Part shown: in pieces, positions 33,795 to 42,035 of the stretch
Layout of the letters: each line of letters opens with the position of its first letter
Position numbering within the stretch: position 1 is the first letter of the stretch
The notes under the pieces: model-generated
What the model was told of the DNA's origin: nothing
Databases searched by the model: none
What the model saw: the letters and a program-made list of their open reading frames with translations, nothing else
Program-made: the position numbers and the translations under genes
Assembly: GCF_002159735.1 (NCBI RefSeq)
Contig: NZ_NFJF01000004.1
Location: 124,001 to 188,000 of the forward strand
DNA length: 64,000 nucleotides
Reading direction: 5' to 3'
Origin: Olsenella sp. An270
Lineage (GTDB): Bacteria; Actinomycetota; Coriobacteriia; Coriobacteriales; Atopobiaceae

Positions 33795-34322
33795 ATGGCA
33801 ATCTTCGACAAGTTCACCAAGAAGGACACCCCGGTCGAAACCCCCGAGAGCCTTGAGATCGACGCTCGGCCCGGCATCGGCTACGCCCCGGTCTCCGGCC
33901 GCGTCATCCGCATGACCGACGTCCCCGACAAGGTCTTTAGCACCGAGGTCCTCGGCAAGGGCTGCGCGCTCTGGCCGGACAGCGACGTCGTCTACGCCCC
34001 GGCGAGCGGCTGGGTCGGCACCGCGATGGGTCATGTCGTGACCATCAAGTCCGACGGCGGCGCCGAGGTCCTCGTCCACGTGGGCGTCAACACCGTCAAC
34101 CTCAAGGGCAAGGGTTTCACCAACTTCGTCTCCGACGGCGACCGCGTGGTGGCGGGCCAGCCCATCATCAAGATGGACCGCAAGGTCATCAACGAGGCGG
34201 GCTACCAGGACTGCGTCGTCCTCGCCATCTCCAACTCCGACGAGCTGGCTGGTGTGGAGCTCACCGCGGGCTTCAGTGAGAAGGTCGAGGCGGGCGCCCC
34301 GATCCTCAAGGTGACGTTCTAG
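33795..34322 (+). CDS. PTS glucose-type EIIA component
   Basis: A 175-residue EIIA-Glc/Crr-family protein: GYAPVSGRVI, a PASGWVGTAMGHVVTIKS region with the first active-site-proximal His, and EVLVHVGVNTV with the phosphorylated His near residue 97. It accepts phosphate from HPr and passes it to EIIB domains or regulates permeases. No EIIBC is adjacent, so it is an orphan EIIA that may serve a distant permease. ATG 33795 follows GAGAGGAG. A strong terminator follows. Confidence 0.92.
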   Translation: MAIFDKFTKKDTPVETPESLEIDARPGIGYAPVSGRVIRMTDVPDKVFSTEVLGKGCALWPDSDVVYAPASGWVGTAMGHVVTIKSDGGAEVLVHVGVNTVNLKGKGFTNFVSDGDRVVAGQPIIKMDRKVINEAGYQDCVVLAISNSDELAGVELTAGFSEKVEAGAPILKVTF

Positions 34323-34346
34323 CTCCTCACGCACATCGCTCTGAGC

Positions 34347-34380
34347 GGGGGCGGCGGCCGTGCGGCTGCCGCCCCCTTTT
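34347..34380 (+). terminator. Rho-independent terminator of the EIIA gene
   Basis: GGGGGCGGC (34347-34355) pairs with GCCGCCCCC (34368-34376), followed by TTTT, 24 bp after the EIIA stop. Confidence 0.85.
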
Positions 34381-34387
34381 CGTGTGG

Positions 34388-34567
34388 CTAACCCTCGTAG
34401 TCGTGGAGCACGGCCTCGATGTTGTTGCCCTCGGGGTCCAGGGCGAAGCACGCGTAGTAGCCGGGGTACTCGACGCCCTTGTGGTAGCCGAGCGTTGCCA
34501 TGACGCGCTCGTAGTAGGGGACCATGACCTCGGGGTCGGACACGTGGATGATCAGGTGGTCGAGCAT
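34388..34567 (-). CDS. Minimal glyoxalase/VOC-like protein, 59 aa
   Basis: The first ~33 residues (MLDHLIIHVSDPEVMVPYYERVM...LGYHKG) match the start of VOC-family proteins and the last ~20 (ACFALDPEGNNIEAV) match their end, but the ~60 residues usually between them are absent. The frame is intact and AGAAGGGAG precedes the ATG, so it may be expressed as a mini-protein. It more likely marks an in-frame deletion of a VOC gene. Confidence 0.55.
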   Translation of the reverse strand: MLDHLIIHVSDPEVMVPYYERVMATLGYHKGVEYPGYYACFALDPEGNNIEAVLHDYEG

Positions 34568-34699
34568 CAGGGGCTCCCTTCTCGTGAGCTTGTCGTGGCC
34601 CATTGTGCCGAGGCGCCCGCCGCGCGAATGACGCCCCTTCGGTCGACGGCTCGGGTCGCTTCGCGTGCGTTCGTGCGAGAATCTACGAGGGGAGGTCAC

Positions 34700-35284
34700 A
34701 TGATCTACGTCGTTGACTCGCAGGAACACCCGCTCGACGTGGTGCCGGCCGCGAAGGGGCTGCGCTCACGCGTGGTGAGCGTACCGGTGGCCGGGTGGGG
34801 CGATGCGCTCACGCCGTGGCCCGCCCCTGCGCTGCGTCCGGGAGAGCGGGACTTCGGTGGGCATGCGGACGAGACGCTCGCTTTGCTCGCCGCCGCGCTC
34901 GACCAAGCTCCTGGACCCCATGCCATCTGCGGCTATTCGCTCGGCGGGCTCTTCGCGCTCTATGCGTTCGTGCGGGAGCCGCGCCTCGCGGCTTGCGCAT
35001 GTCTCTCTGGCTCGGTCTGGTACGAGGGCTGGGTCGACTGGCTGCGCAATAACGCACCAGACTGCGCTGGGCGCTACGCGTACCTCTCGGTTGGGAAGAA
35101 AGAGAAGCGCGCGGGCCTGCCGTTTCGTCACGTGGAGGAGGACCTCGCCGCCTGCGCGGAGATCCTCCGCGACCGCGGCTGCGAGGTGGACGTGGCGTTG
35201 GGGCCAGGCAGTCACATGCAGCACGTGACCGAGCGCCTCGCCGCGGGCCTTGTCTCCCTCGACGCTGTTCTGACCGACGACTGA
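34700..35284 (+). CDS. Alpha/beta-hydrolase, putative esterase
   Basis: A 194-residue serine hydrolase-like protein with the nucleophile elbow ICGYSLGGLFALYAF near residue 78, SGSVWYEGWVDWL (enterochelin-esterase-like region) near 105, and the catalytic His in GPGSHMQHV near 175. It is small and lacks a signal peptide. The substrate is unknown. ATG 34700 follows GGGGAGG. It is divergent from the mini-VOC gene and converges on the GNAT gene. Confidence 0.75.
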   Translation: MIYVVDSQEHPLDVVPAAKGLRSRVVSVPVAGWGDALTPWPAPALRPGERDFGGHADETLALLAAALDQAPGPHAICGYSLGGLFALYAFVREPRLAACACLSGSVWYEGWVDWLRNNAPDCAGRYAYLSVGKKEKRAGLPFRHVEEDLAACAEILRDRGCEVDVALGPGSHMQHVTERLAAGLVSLDAVLTDD

Positions 35285-35314
35285 TTCAAGTAAATTGTTG
35301 ACATAAATTCTGTT

Positions 35315-35755
35315 CTAGAGCCGCATGTAGAGCAGTGGATAGGGGCGCCCCTCCTCGTCGAGCTCGGTGCGGCGATACGTCTTGAAGCCCAGATGCTCGT
35401 AGAACCCCACCGCCTGCGGATTCTGCTCGTTGACGGTGAGCTCGGTCACGTCGAGGTGCGAGATGCCGTGCTCGAGAAGCTGGCGGCCGAGGCCGCGCCC
35501 GCGCGCCTCCGGGTCGAGGAGGAGCATCTCGAGACGGCCGTCCTGTACGCCCATGAAGCCCACGGGCTCGTCGTCGCGCTCTGCCACGACGAGCGTCTCC
35601 ACGCCCGCGACCGCCTGGGGGACAAAGGGCTTGATCTCGGCGATTTCTGCCTCGGAGAGAAACTCGTGGGTAGCGCGCACGGAGCGCTCCCACACGGCCA
35701 CGAGCCGCTCGATGAGCTCGGGTGTACGGTCGGAAACGGTGCTGAGGCTTGCCAT
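35315..35755 (-). CDS. GNAT family N-acetyltransferase
   Basis: A 146-residue GNAT enzyme (YjaB-like) with acetyl-CoA-binding motif A LEMLLLDPEARGRGLGRQLLEHG near residues 75-95, motif B VNEQNPQAVGFYEHLGFKTYRR, and a C-terminal Tyr-rich strand. The acetylated substrate cannot be inferred. The ATG lies 6 bp after the trmL stop codon on the same strand, so the two are co-transcribed and probably translationally coupled. Confidence 0.85.
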   Translation of the reverse strand: MASLSTVSDRTPELIERLVAVWERSVRATHEFLSEAEIAEIKPFVPQAVAGVETLVVAERDDEPVGFMGVQDGRLEMLLLDPEARGRGLGRQLLEHGISHLDVTELTVNEQNPQAVGFYEHLGFKTYRRTELDEEGRPYPLLYMRL

Positions 35756-35761
35756 GAGGCC

Positions 35762-36328
35762 TCACATTCCCTTGAAGTCGGTCTGGCGCAGGGCTTCGTA
35801 GAGCACGACGGCGGCTGCATTGGAAAGGTTGAGCGCGCTGATTCGGTAATCGTCCGGGTTCACGAAGTTGCCGCAGACGTCCTGAGCCAAGATGGTGTCA
35901 TGGTTGCCCGACGAGCCCCAGGTCGAGGCGTTTTTGAGCGACGCGGCGTCCGGCAGCATGGGAATGCGTTCGCAGAGGTTCGCGTGTGCGGCGAGCAGCT
36001 CCTCCGGCAGCCCCACGCTCTCGCAGCCAAAGACGAGGTAGTCACCGTCTTGATAGTGCGCCTCGGCATAGGTGCGCCGTGCCTTCTTGGTGAGGAGGTG
36101 CAGGCGGGCTTTGGGACCCGCCGCGACAAGAAACGCTTCCCAGTTCTCGTGGACCGTGACATCCAGGCTCTCCCAGTAGCCGAGCCCCGCGCGATGCAGG
36201 CTCTTCTCGTCCAGCGAGAAGCCGAGCGGTCCCACGAGGTGCAGCCGCGAGCCCGTGACGACGCAGGTGCGCCCGATATTGCCTGTGTTGGCCGGAATCT
36301 CCGGTGCCACCAGCACGACGTTGAACAT
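35762..36328 (-). CDS. trmL: tRNA (cytidine/uridine-34 2'-O)-methyltransferase, SPOUT family
   Basis: A 188-residue SPOUT-fold methyltransferase: FNVVLVAPEIPANTGNIGRTCVVTG at the N-terminus, a LVFGCESVGLPEELL loop and the knot region SALNLSNAAAVVLYEALRQ. TrmL methylates the wobble base of certain tRNAs. The usual RSLNLSN motif is preceded here by an unusual ~25-residue insertion (STWGSSGNHDTILAQDVCGN) after RIPML. The start at 36328 gives the canonical N-terminus; the frame extends 17 codons upstream without a ribosome-binding site. The promoter region is repeat element B. Confidence 0.88.
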   Translation of the reverse strand: MFNVVLVAPEIPANTGNIGRTCVVTGSRLHLVGPLGFSLDEKSLHRAGLGYWESLDVTVHENWEAFLVAAGPKARLHLLTKKARRTYAEAHYQDGDYLVFGCESVGLPEELLAAHANLCERIPMLPDAASLKNASTWGSSGNHDTILAQDVCGNFVNPDDYRISALNLSNAAAVVLYEALRQTDFKGM

Positions 36329-36375
36329 GATGCAAGCCCTGTCGCGAGAATTGTCTCCAGAAGCGGGTTGACGCC

Positions 36376-36616
36376 GCATAAAACGGCGTCTCGTGCTACA
36401 TTCTGACGACTTTCAGATCAAAATGCTCGCTCGTGCAACACGGATTTTGGCTCTGTGGCGCATCTGATTCAAATTACAATGTCCCGAGTCACGTTTCCGC
36501 AGGTGAAAAATAATACAAGACATTATCCAGCGTCTTTTGGCGAAAAATGACGCAGCACGAGAGTCACTTTTATGCACCATACTCAGATAATGCCGCACGA
36601 GAGAGCGTTTTATGCA
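36376..36616. repeat. Four-site intergenic element, copy B
   Basis: Two forward sites (36376-36400 and 36418-36442) and two inverted sites (36552-36576 and 36592-36616) flank an AT-rich centre. Site 1 reads GCATAAAA, CGGCG, TCTCGTGCTACA. Start-to-start spacing within each pair is 40-42 bp. It fills most of the 358-bp gap between divergent trmL and the deformylase-like gene. Confidence 0.85.
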
Positions 36617-36686
36617 CCAGAGACGATTCTGCGGGGCCCGCTATACTATGTGGGTGCAACAAACGGCGACTTTTGAAGGGAACCCC

Positions 36687-37106
36687 ATGATCAAGGAACT
36701 GGTCCACGACGAGGCCATCCTCTCCACCCCGTGCGAGCCCGCCACCGCCGAGGACGCCGACCTGGCGCAGGACCTCATCGACACCCTCGCCTCCATCGAC
36801 GATGCCGTCTGCCTCGCCGCCAACCAGATCGGCGTGACCAAGGCCGTCGTCGTGTACCAGGACGACAACGGCCAGCCGCACGTGATGTACAACCCCAAAG
36901 TGCTCGCGGGCTTTGCCGCGGCCAAGGTCGAGGAGAGCTGCCTCACCCACGAGGAGCCGGTGCGCATCACGCGCTTTGCCAAGATCAAGGTGTCCTTCGA
37001 CGAGCTGGTGGACGGCGAGCTCAGGCCGCGTCGTCGCGACTACACGGGCTGGACGGCGCAGATGATCCAGCACATGGCCGACCACTGCAAGGGCAAGCTG
37101 GTCTAG
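36687..37106 (+). CDS. Peptide deformylase-like protein lacking the catalytic Glu
   Basis: A 139-residue member of the PDF fold. Motif 1 is CLAANQIG, motif 2 is ESCLTHEEP with the metal-ligand Cys, and motif 3 reads QHMADH instead of QHExDH. The two His ligands remain, but the Glu needed for deformylation is Met. It may therefore bind metal without normal deformylase activity. ATG 36687 follows GAAGGGA; in-frame upstream codons lie in repeat element B. The UvrA paralogue starts one base after its stop, so the two genes are tightly coupled. Confidence 0.75.
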   Translation: MIKELVHDEAILSTPCEPATAEDADLAQDLIDTLASIDDAVCLAANQIGVTKAVVVYQDDNGQPHVMYNPKVLAGFAAAKVEESCLTHEEPVRITRFAKIKVSFDELVDGELRPRRRDYTGWTAQMIQHMADHCKGKLV

Positions 37107-37107
37107 C

Positions 37108-39621
37108 ATGCCCGCGCGCGGCGGTGCCGCGGCGCCCGACCATATCGAGGTGCGCGGCGCCCGCGTGCACAACCTCAAGAACGTCGACGTCGACATCCCG
37201 CTGAACGAGCTCGTGGGCGTGGCCGGGGTCTCCGGCTCTGGCAAGAGCTCGCTCGCCCTGGGCGTACTCTACGCCGAGGGTAGTCGTCGCTATCTGGAGT
37301 CGCTCTCCACGTACACGCGTCGCCGCATGACGCAGGCGAGCCACGCCGCGGTGGATGACGTGCGTTACGTGCCAGCGGCCCTGGCGCTTCACCAGCGTCC
37401 GGCGGTGCCGGGCGTGCGTAGTACCTTTGGCACCATGTCCGAGCTGCTCAACAGCCTACGTCTGCTCTTCTCGCGCGTGGCGAGCCATCGGTGCCCGCAC
37501 TGTGGCGCCTACGCCCCGCCCTCGATGGCGGTGGCGACGGACCAGCCCATCACCTGCCCTACCTGCGGGCAAGAGTTCTTTGGCCCCGGTGCCGAGGACC
37601 TGGCGTTCAACAGCACCGGCGCGTGTCCTGCCTGCGGCGGCACGGGTATCGTGCGCACGGTGAACGAGGCATCGCTCGTGCCCGACGAGTCCATCTCCAT
37701 CGACGACGGGGCGGTGCTGCCCTGGGGCAGCCTCATGTGGGACCTCATGAAGCAGGTCTGCGGCGCCATGGGCGTGCGCACCAACGTACCCTTCTGCGAG
37801 CTCACGCCCGAGGAGCGCGACATCGTCTTCTATGGCCCCGCCGTCAAGAAGCACATTCTCTACCACCCCAAGAAGGGCGACGACTTCGCCGAGCTGGACT
37901 TCACCTACTTCAACGCGGTCTACACCGTGGAGAACGCGCTCGCCAAGGTCAAGGACGAGAAGGGCCTCAAGCGCGTGAGCCGCTTCCTCACCGAGGGGTC
38001 CTGCCCCGACTGCGGCGGCACGCGCCTCTCCGAGGCGGCGCGTGCCCCGCGCGTGGCGGGAATCGGTCTCGCCGACGCCACGGCGATGACGCTCGACGAC
38101 GTCGTTGCCTGGGTCGCCGCGGTCCCCGCGAGCCTGACCGAGGAGCTTCGTCCCATGGCTCAGAGCATCTGCGACTCCTTCCGTCACACGGCGCAGCGCC
38201 TGCTTGACCTGGGCCTTGGCTACCTCTCGCTCAACCGTGCGGCCGCCACGCTCTCCACGGGCGAGCGCCAGCGCGTGCAGCTGGCCCGCGCGGTCCGCAA
38301 CCGCACGACGGGCGTGCTCTACGTGCTCGACGAGCCGTCCATCGGCCTGCACCCCGCCAACGTGGATGGTCTTCTCGGCGTCATGCGCGACCTTTTGGCC
38401 GACGGCAACTCCGTCGTGATGGTGGATCACGACGCACGCATTCTCGCCGAGACGGACCACCTCATCGAGCTGGGCCCCGGCGCGGGGGCGGACGGCGGGC
38501 GCGTGATCTGCCAGGGTACCGTCGCCGAGGTGGCGGCCGATCCCGCATCGCGCGTCGGCGGCTTCCTCACGGGCGAGAAGGACGTGCTCTCTCGGCCGCG
38601 CGCCGCTGCGGACGAGATGTTCGACCTCGGCACCATCTCGATGGAGACCGAGGCGCTGCATACGGTGCGCCCGCTCCACGTGGAGGTCCCGCGCGGGCGG
38701 CTCGTGGTGGTGACGGGCGTCTCGGGCTCGGGCAAGACGACGCTCGTGCTGGAGACGCTGGTGCCGGCGCTCGCCGCTGCGGCGGCGGGGGAGACGCTGC
38801 CCGCGCACGTGCGCTGGGTGGACGCCGAGGGCGTGCGGCGCGCGAACCTCATCGACGCGACGCCGATCGGGATCAACGTGCGTTCCACGGTGGCGACGTA
38901 CGCCGGCGTCCACGACGAGCTGCGGCGCGCCTATGCCCGCACCGACGAGGCGCGCGCCGCCGGCTACAAGGCCGGGGACTTCTCGTACAACACCGGGCGC
39001 CTGCGCTGCCCCACCTGCGACGGCACGGGCGAGGTCTCGCTCGACGTGCAGTTCCTCCCGGACGTGGACATCCCGTGCCCGGACTGCCGCGGGTCGCGCT
39101 ACGCTGCGGCGGCGGACGGCGTGCACCGCCCGCGCAAGGGCGAGCCGACGGACACGGGCCTCACGCTCCCGCAGCTCATGGCGCTCTCCGTGGACGAGGC
39201 GCTCGACGCCTGCTCTGACCTGCGTCGCGTTGCCACACGGCTGCAGGTGCTGCATGACCTTGGCCTGGGATACCTCACGCTCGGCGAGGCCACGCCGGCA
39301 CTCTCCGGCGGCGAGGCGCAGCGTCTCAAGCTCGCGAGCGAGATGGGCCGCGCGCAGGATGACGCCGTCTTCGTCTTTGACGAGCCCACGATCGGTCTGC
39401 ACCCGCTCGACGTGCAGACGCTGCTCGCGGTGTTCCAGCGGCTCGTGGATGCCGGCGCCACCGTCATCGTGATCGAGCACGACCTGGACGTCATTCGCAA
39501 CGCGGACTACGTGATCGACATGGGCCCCGGCGGCGGCGAGGCGGGCGGCCGCATCGTGTGCGCCGGCACTCCCGAGGAGGTTGCCGCCTGCTCCGACAGC
39601 GTCACCGGCCGCTACCTGTGA
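37108..39621 (+). CDS. UvrA-like ABC ATPase paralogue
   Basis: An 837-residue protein with two ABC modules: Walker [10 protein letters not shown] near residue 45 and GVSGSGKTT near 540, signatures [14 protein letters not shown] and [14 protein letters not shown], and Walker B segments [11 protein letters not shown] and [11 protein letters not shown]. Zinc-finger Cys pairs are present ([26 protein letters not shown]). It is ~100 residues shorter than canonical UvrA and fits the UvrA2/UvrA-like group, some of which give tolerance to DNA-binding antibiotics. It is coupled to the deformylase-like gene. Its TGA lies inside the palindrome at 39618. Confidence 0.85.
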   Translation: MPARGGAAAPDHIEVRGARVHNLKNVDVDIPLNELVGVAGVSGSGKSSLALGVLYAEGSRRYLESLSTYTRRRMTQASHAAVDDVRYVPAALALHQRPAVPGVRSTFGTMSELLNSLRLLFSRVASHRCPHCGAYAPPSMAVATDQPITCPTCGQEFFGPGAEDLAFNSTGACPACGGTGIVRTVNEASLVPDESISIDDGAVLPWGSLMWDLMKQVCGAMGVRTNVPFCELTPEERDIVFYGPAVKKHILYHPKKGDDFAELDFTYFNAVYTVENALAKVKDEKGLKRVSRFLTEGSCPDCGGTRLSEAARAPRVAGIGLADATAMTLDDVVAWVAAVPASLTEELRPMAQSICDSFRHTAQRLLDLGLGYLSLNRAAATLSTGERQRVQLARAVRNRTTGVLYVLDEPSIGLHPANVDGLLGVMRDLLADGNSVVMVDHDARILAETDHLIELGPGAGADGGRVICQGTVAEVAADPASRVGGFLTGEKDVLSRPRAAADEMFDLGTISMETEALHTVRPLHVEVPRGRLVVVTGVSGSGKTTLVLETLVPALAAAAAGETLPAHVRWVDAEGVRRANLIDATPIGINVRSTVATYAGVHDELRRAYARTDEARAAGYKAGDFSYNTGRLRCPTCDGTGEVSLDVQFLPDVDIPCPDCRGSRYAAAADGVHRPRKGEPTDTGLTLPQLMALSVDEALDACSDLRRVATRLQVLHDLGLGYLTLGEATPALSGGEAQRLKLASEMGRAQDDAVFVFDEPTIGLHPLDVQTLLAVFQRLVDAGATVIVIEHDLDVIRNADYVIDMGPGGGEAGGRIVCAGTPEEVAACSDSVTGRYL

Positions 39622-39650
39622 GACAAATGAACCCGTCCCCTTTGTCTCAC
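39618..39650. terminator. Bidirectional terminator-like element GTGAGACAAA
   Basis: GTGAGACAAA and TTTGTCTCAC form perfect 10-bp arms around a 13-nt loop. The 33-nt sequence recurs with only two loop differences at 45937-45969. It separates convergent uvrA-like and nth genes, and the left arm supplies the uvrA-like TGA stop. Confidence 0.75.
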
Positions 39651-39653
39651 GAC

Positions 39654-40316
39654 TCAGCAGCGGTGGGCGCTGGGGCAGATGTCCTCGAGGACGCAGCCGT
39701 CACAGCGCGGGCCGCGCGCCACGCAGGTGTCGCGCCCGTGCTTGATCCACTGGTGGTTCACCGGTCCCCAGAGCTCGCGCGGCAGCAGGTGCAGCAGGTC
39801 CTGCTCGGTCTTGAGCGGCTCCTTCTCGTGCGTCTTGGGCGAGAGCGCCAGCCGGTGCGCGATGCGGTTGACGTGCGTGTCCACCGCGATGCCCTCCACG
39901 ATGCCAAACCCCACGTTCATCACGATGTTGGCCGTCTTGCGCCCCACGCCGGGCAGACGCGTGAGCTCCTCCATCGTGTGCGGGACCTCCCCGCCAAAAT
40001 CGGAGACGATCATCTGCGCGCACTCCACGCAGTGCCGCGCCTTGGACTTGTAGAAGCCCAGGCTGTGGATGTACTCGGAGACCTCCTCGGGCGAGGCGGC
40101 CGCCATGGCCTCCGGCGTGGGGAAGCGCTCGAAGAGCGCGGGCGTCACCTTGTTGACCTGAGCGTCGGTCGTCTGTGCCGAGAGCAGGACGGCGATCGTC
40201 AGGCGAAACGGGTTCGCGTGGTCGAGGAAGCACTCGACCGGCCCGTACTTCTCGTCAAGGCGTCGGCAGACCTCAACGGCCCGCTCGACCTTGGCCTGCT
40301 TGGTCTCTCGTGGCAT
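39654..40316 (-). CDS. nth: Endonuclease III
   Basis: A 220-residue DNA glycosylase/AP lyase for oxidised pyrimidines: HhH motif LPGVGRKTANIVMNVGFG with the catalytic Lys near residue 126, VDTHVNRIAHRL with the catalytic Asp near 144, and the C-terminal [4Fe-4S] ligands in CVARGPRCDGCVLEDIC. The N-terminal extension is short and Lys-rich. It converges with the UvrA-like gene, and the element at 39618 ends both transcripts. Confidence 0.95.
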   Translation of the reverse strand: MPRETKQAKVERAVEVCRRLDEKYGPVECFLDHANPFRLTIAVLLSAQTTDAQVNKVTPALFERFPTPEAMAAASPEEVSEYIHSLGFYKSKARHCVECAQMIVSDFGGEVPHTMEELTRLPGVGRKTANIVMNVGFGIVEGIAVDTHVNRIAHRLALSPKTHEKEPLKTEQDLLHLLPRELWGPVNHQWIKHGRDTCVARGPRCDGCVLEDICPSAHRC

Positions 40317-40464
40317 CGCGTCCCCTTCCTTGGCCTTCCGACCGATGATAGGGCGACCGGTCGGGGGAGAAAAGGGGCTTCTCGCCCTCCGGCGTTCGTT
40401 GCGTGTGCTAGCGTCTTTTCAGAAATCTCGCCAAGCGGGCGAGAAGAACGCGGAGGGAGGGGCG

Positions 40465-41721
<1,257 letters not shown>

Positions 41722-41761
41722 CGAGCCTGCCCCCGTTGACCTCATGTGCGAGCCTGGAAAG

Positions 41762-41933
41762 CCGGGGCCTTGTCCTGCCGGCGTCCAGGAATCGCCGTCC
41801 TTGTCCGCCAGGGTTCTAAGAATCCGGGCCCTTGTCGCCAGAGCTTCTATGAAATGGCGCCCTTGTACGCTGGAGGGCGGCCAGGACCGCACAAGGTCCG
41901 CGATTTCTAGAAGTACTGACGACAAGGGCCCGT
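41762..41933. repeat. 31-bp phased array, four forward and two inverted units
   Basis: A CTTGT core recurs at 41769, 41800, 41831 and 41862, exactly 31 bp apart, inside units resembling SSGGSCCTTGTCCGCCAG. On the other strand ACAAG occurs at 41891-41895 and 41922-41926, again 31 bp apart. The unit at 41824-41854 pairs closely with the inverted unit at 41903-41933, making a large imperfect hairpin. It fills the gap before the XRE-aminotransferase gene. Confidence 0.7.
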
Positions 41934-41942
41934 TGTCTCGAC

Positions 41943-42023
41943 AAGTTCAATTTGAGTTGTGCTAGAGTACCGATATTGAACTTCTCGGTCGAGAAGTTCA
42001 ATTTTTGCCCATCAGATTGAACT
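41943..42023. promoter_or_regulatory. Operator region of the XRE-aminotransferase gene
   Basis: A perfect 28-bp palindrome, ATTGAACTTCTCG-GT-CGAGAAGTTCAAT (41975-42002), is flanked by half-sites AAGTTCAAT (41943-41951) and ATTGAACT (42016-42023). It lies 33 bp before the start codon, ideal for autoregulation by the gene's own N-terminal HTH domain. Confidence 0.75.
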
Positions 42024-42035
42024 CCGGGAGACGAG

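Noticed and set aside
39618-39650. TGAGACAAA palindrome as a transposon end
   Set aside because: It lies exactly at gene 3' ends in both copies and forms a terminator-like hairpin; nothing else nearby looks mobile.
41762-41933. CRISPR array
   Set aside because: The 31-bp period resembles repeat spacing, but units are degenerate over their whole length, no constant-repeat/variable-spacer pattern exists, units invert halfway, and there are no cas genes.
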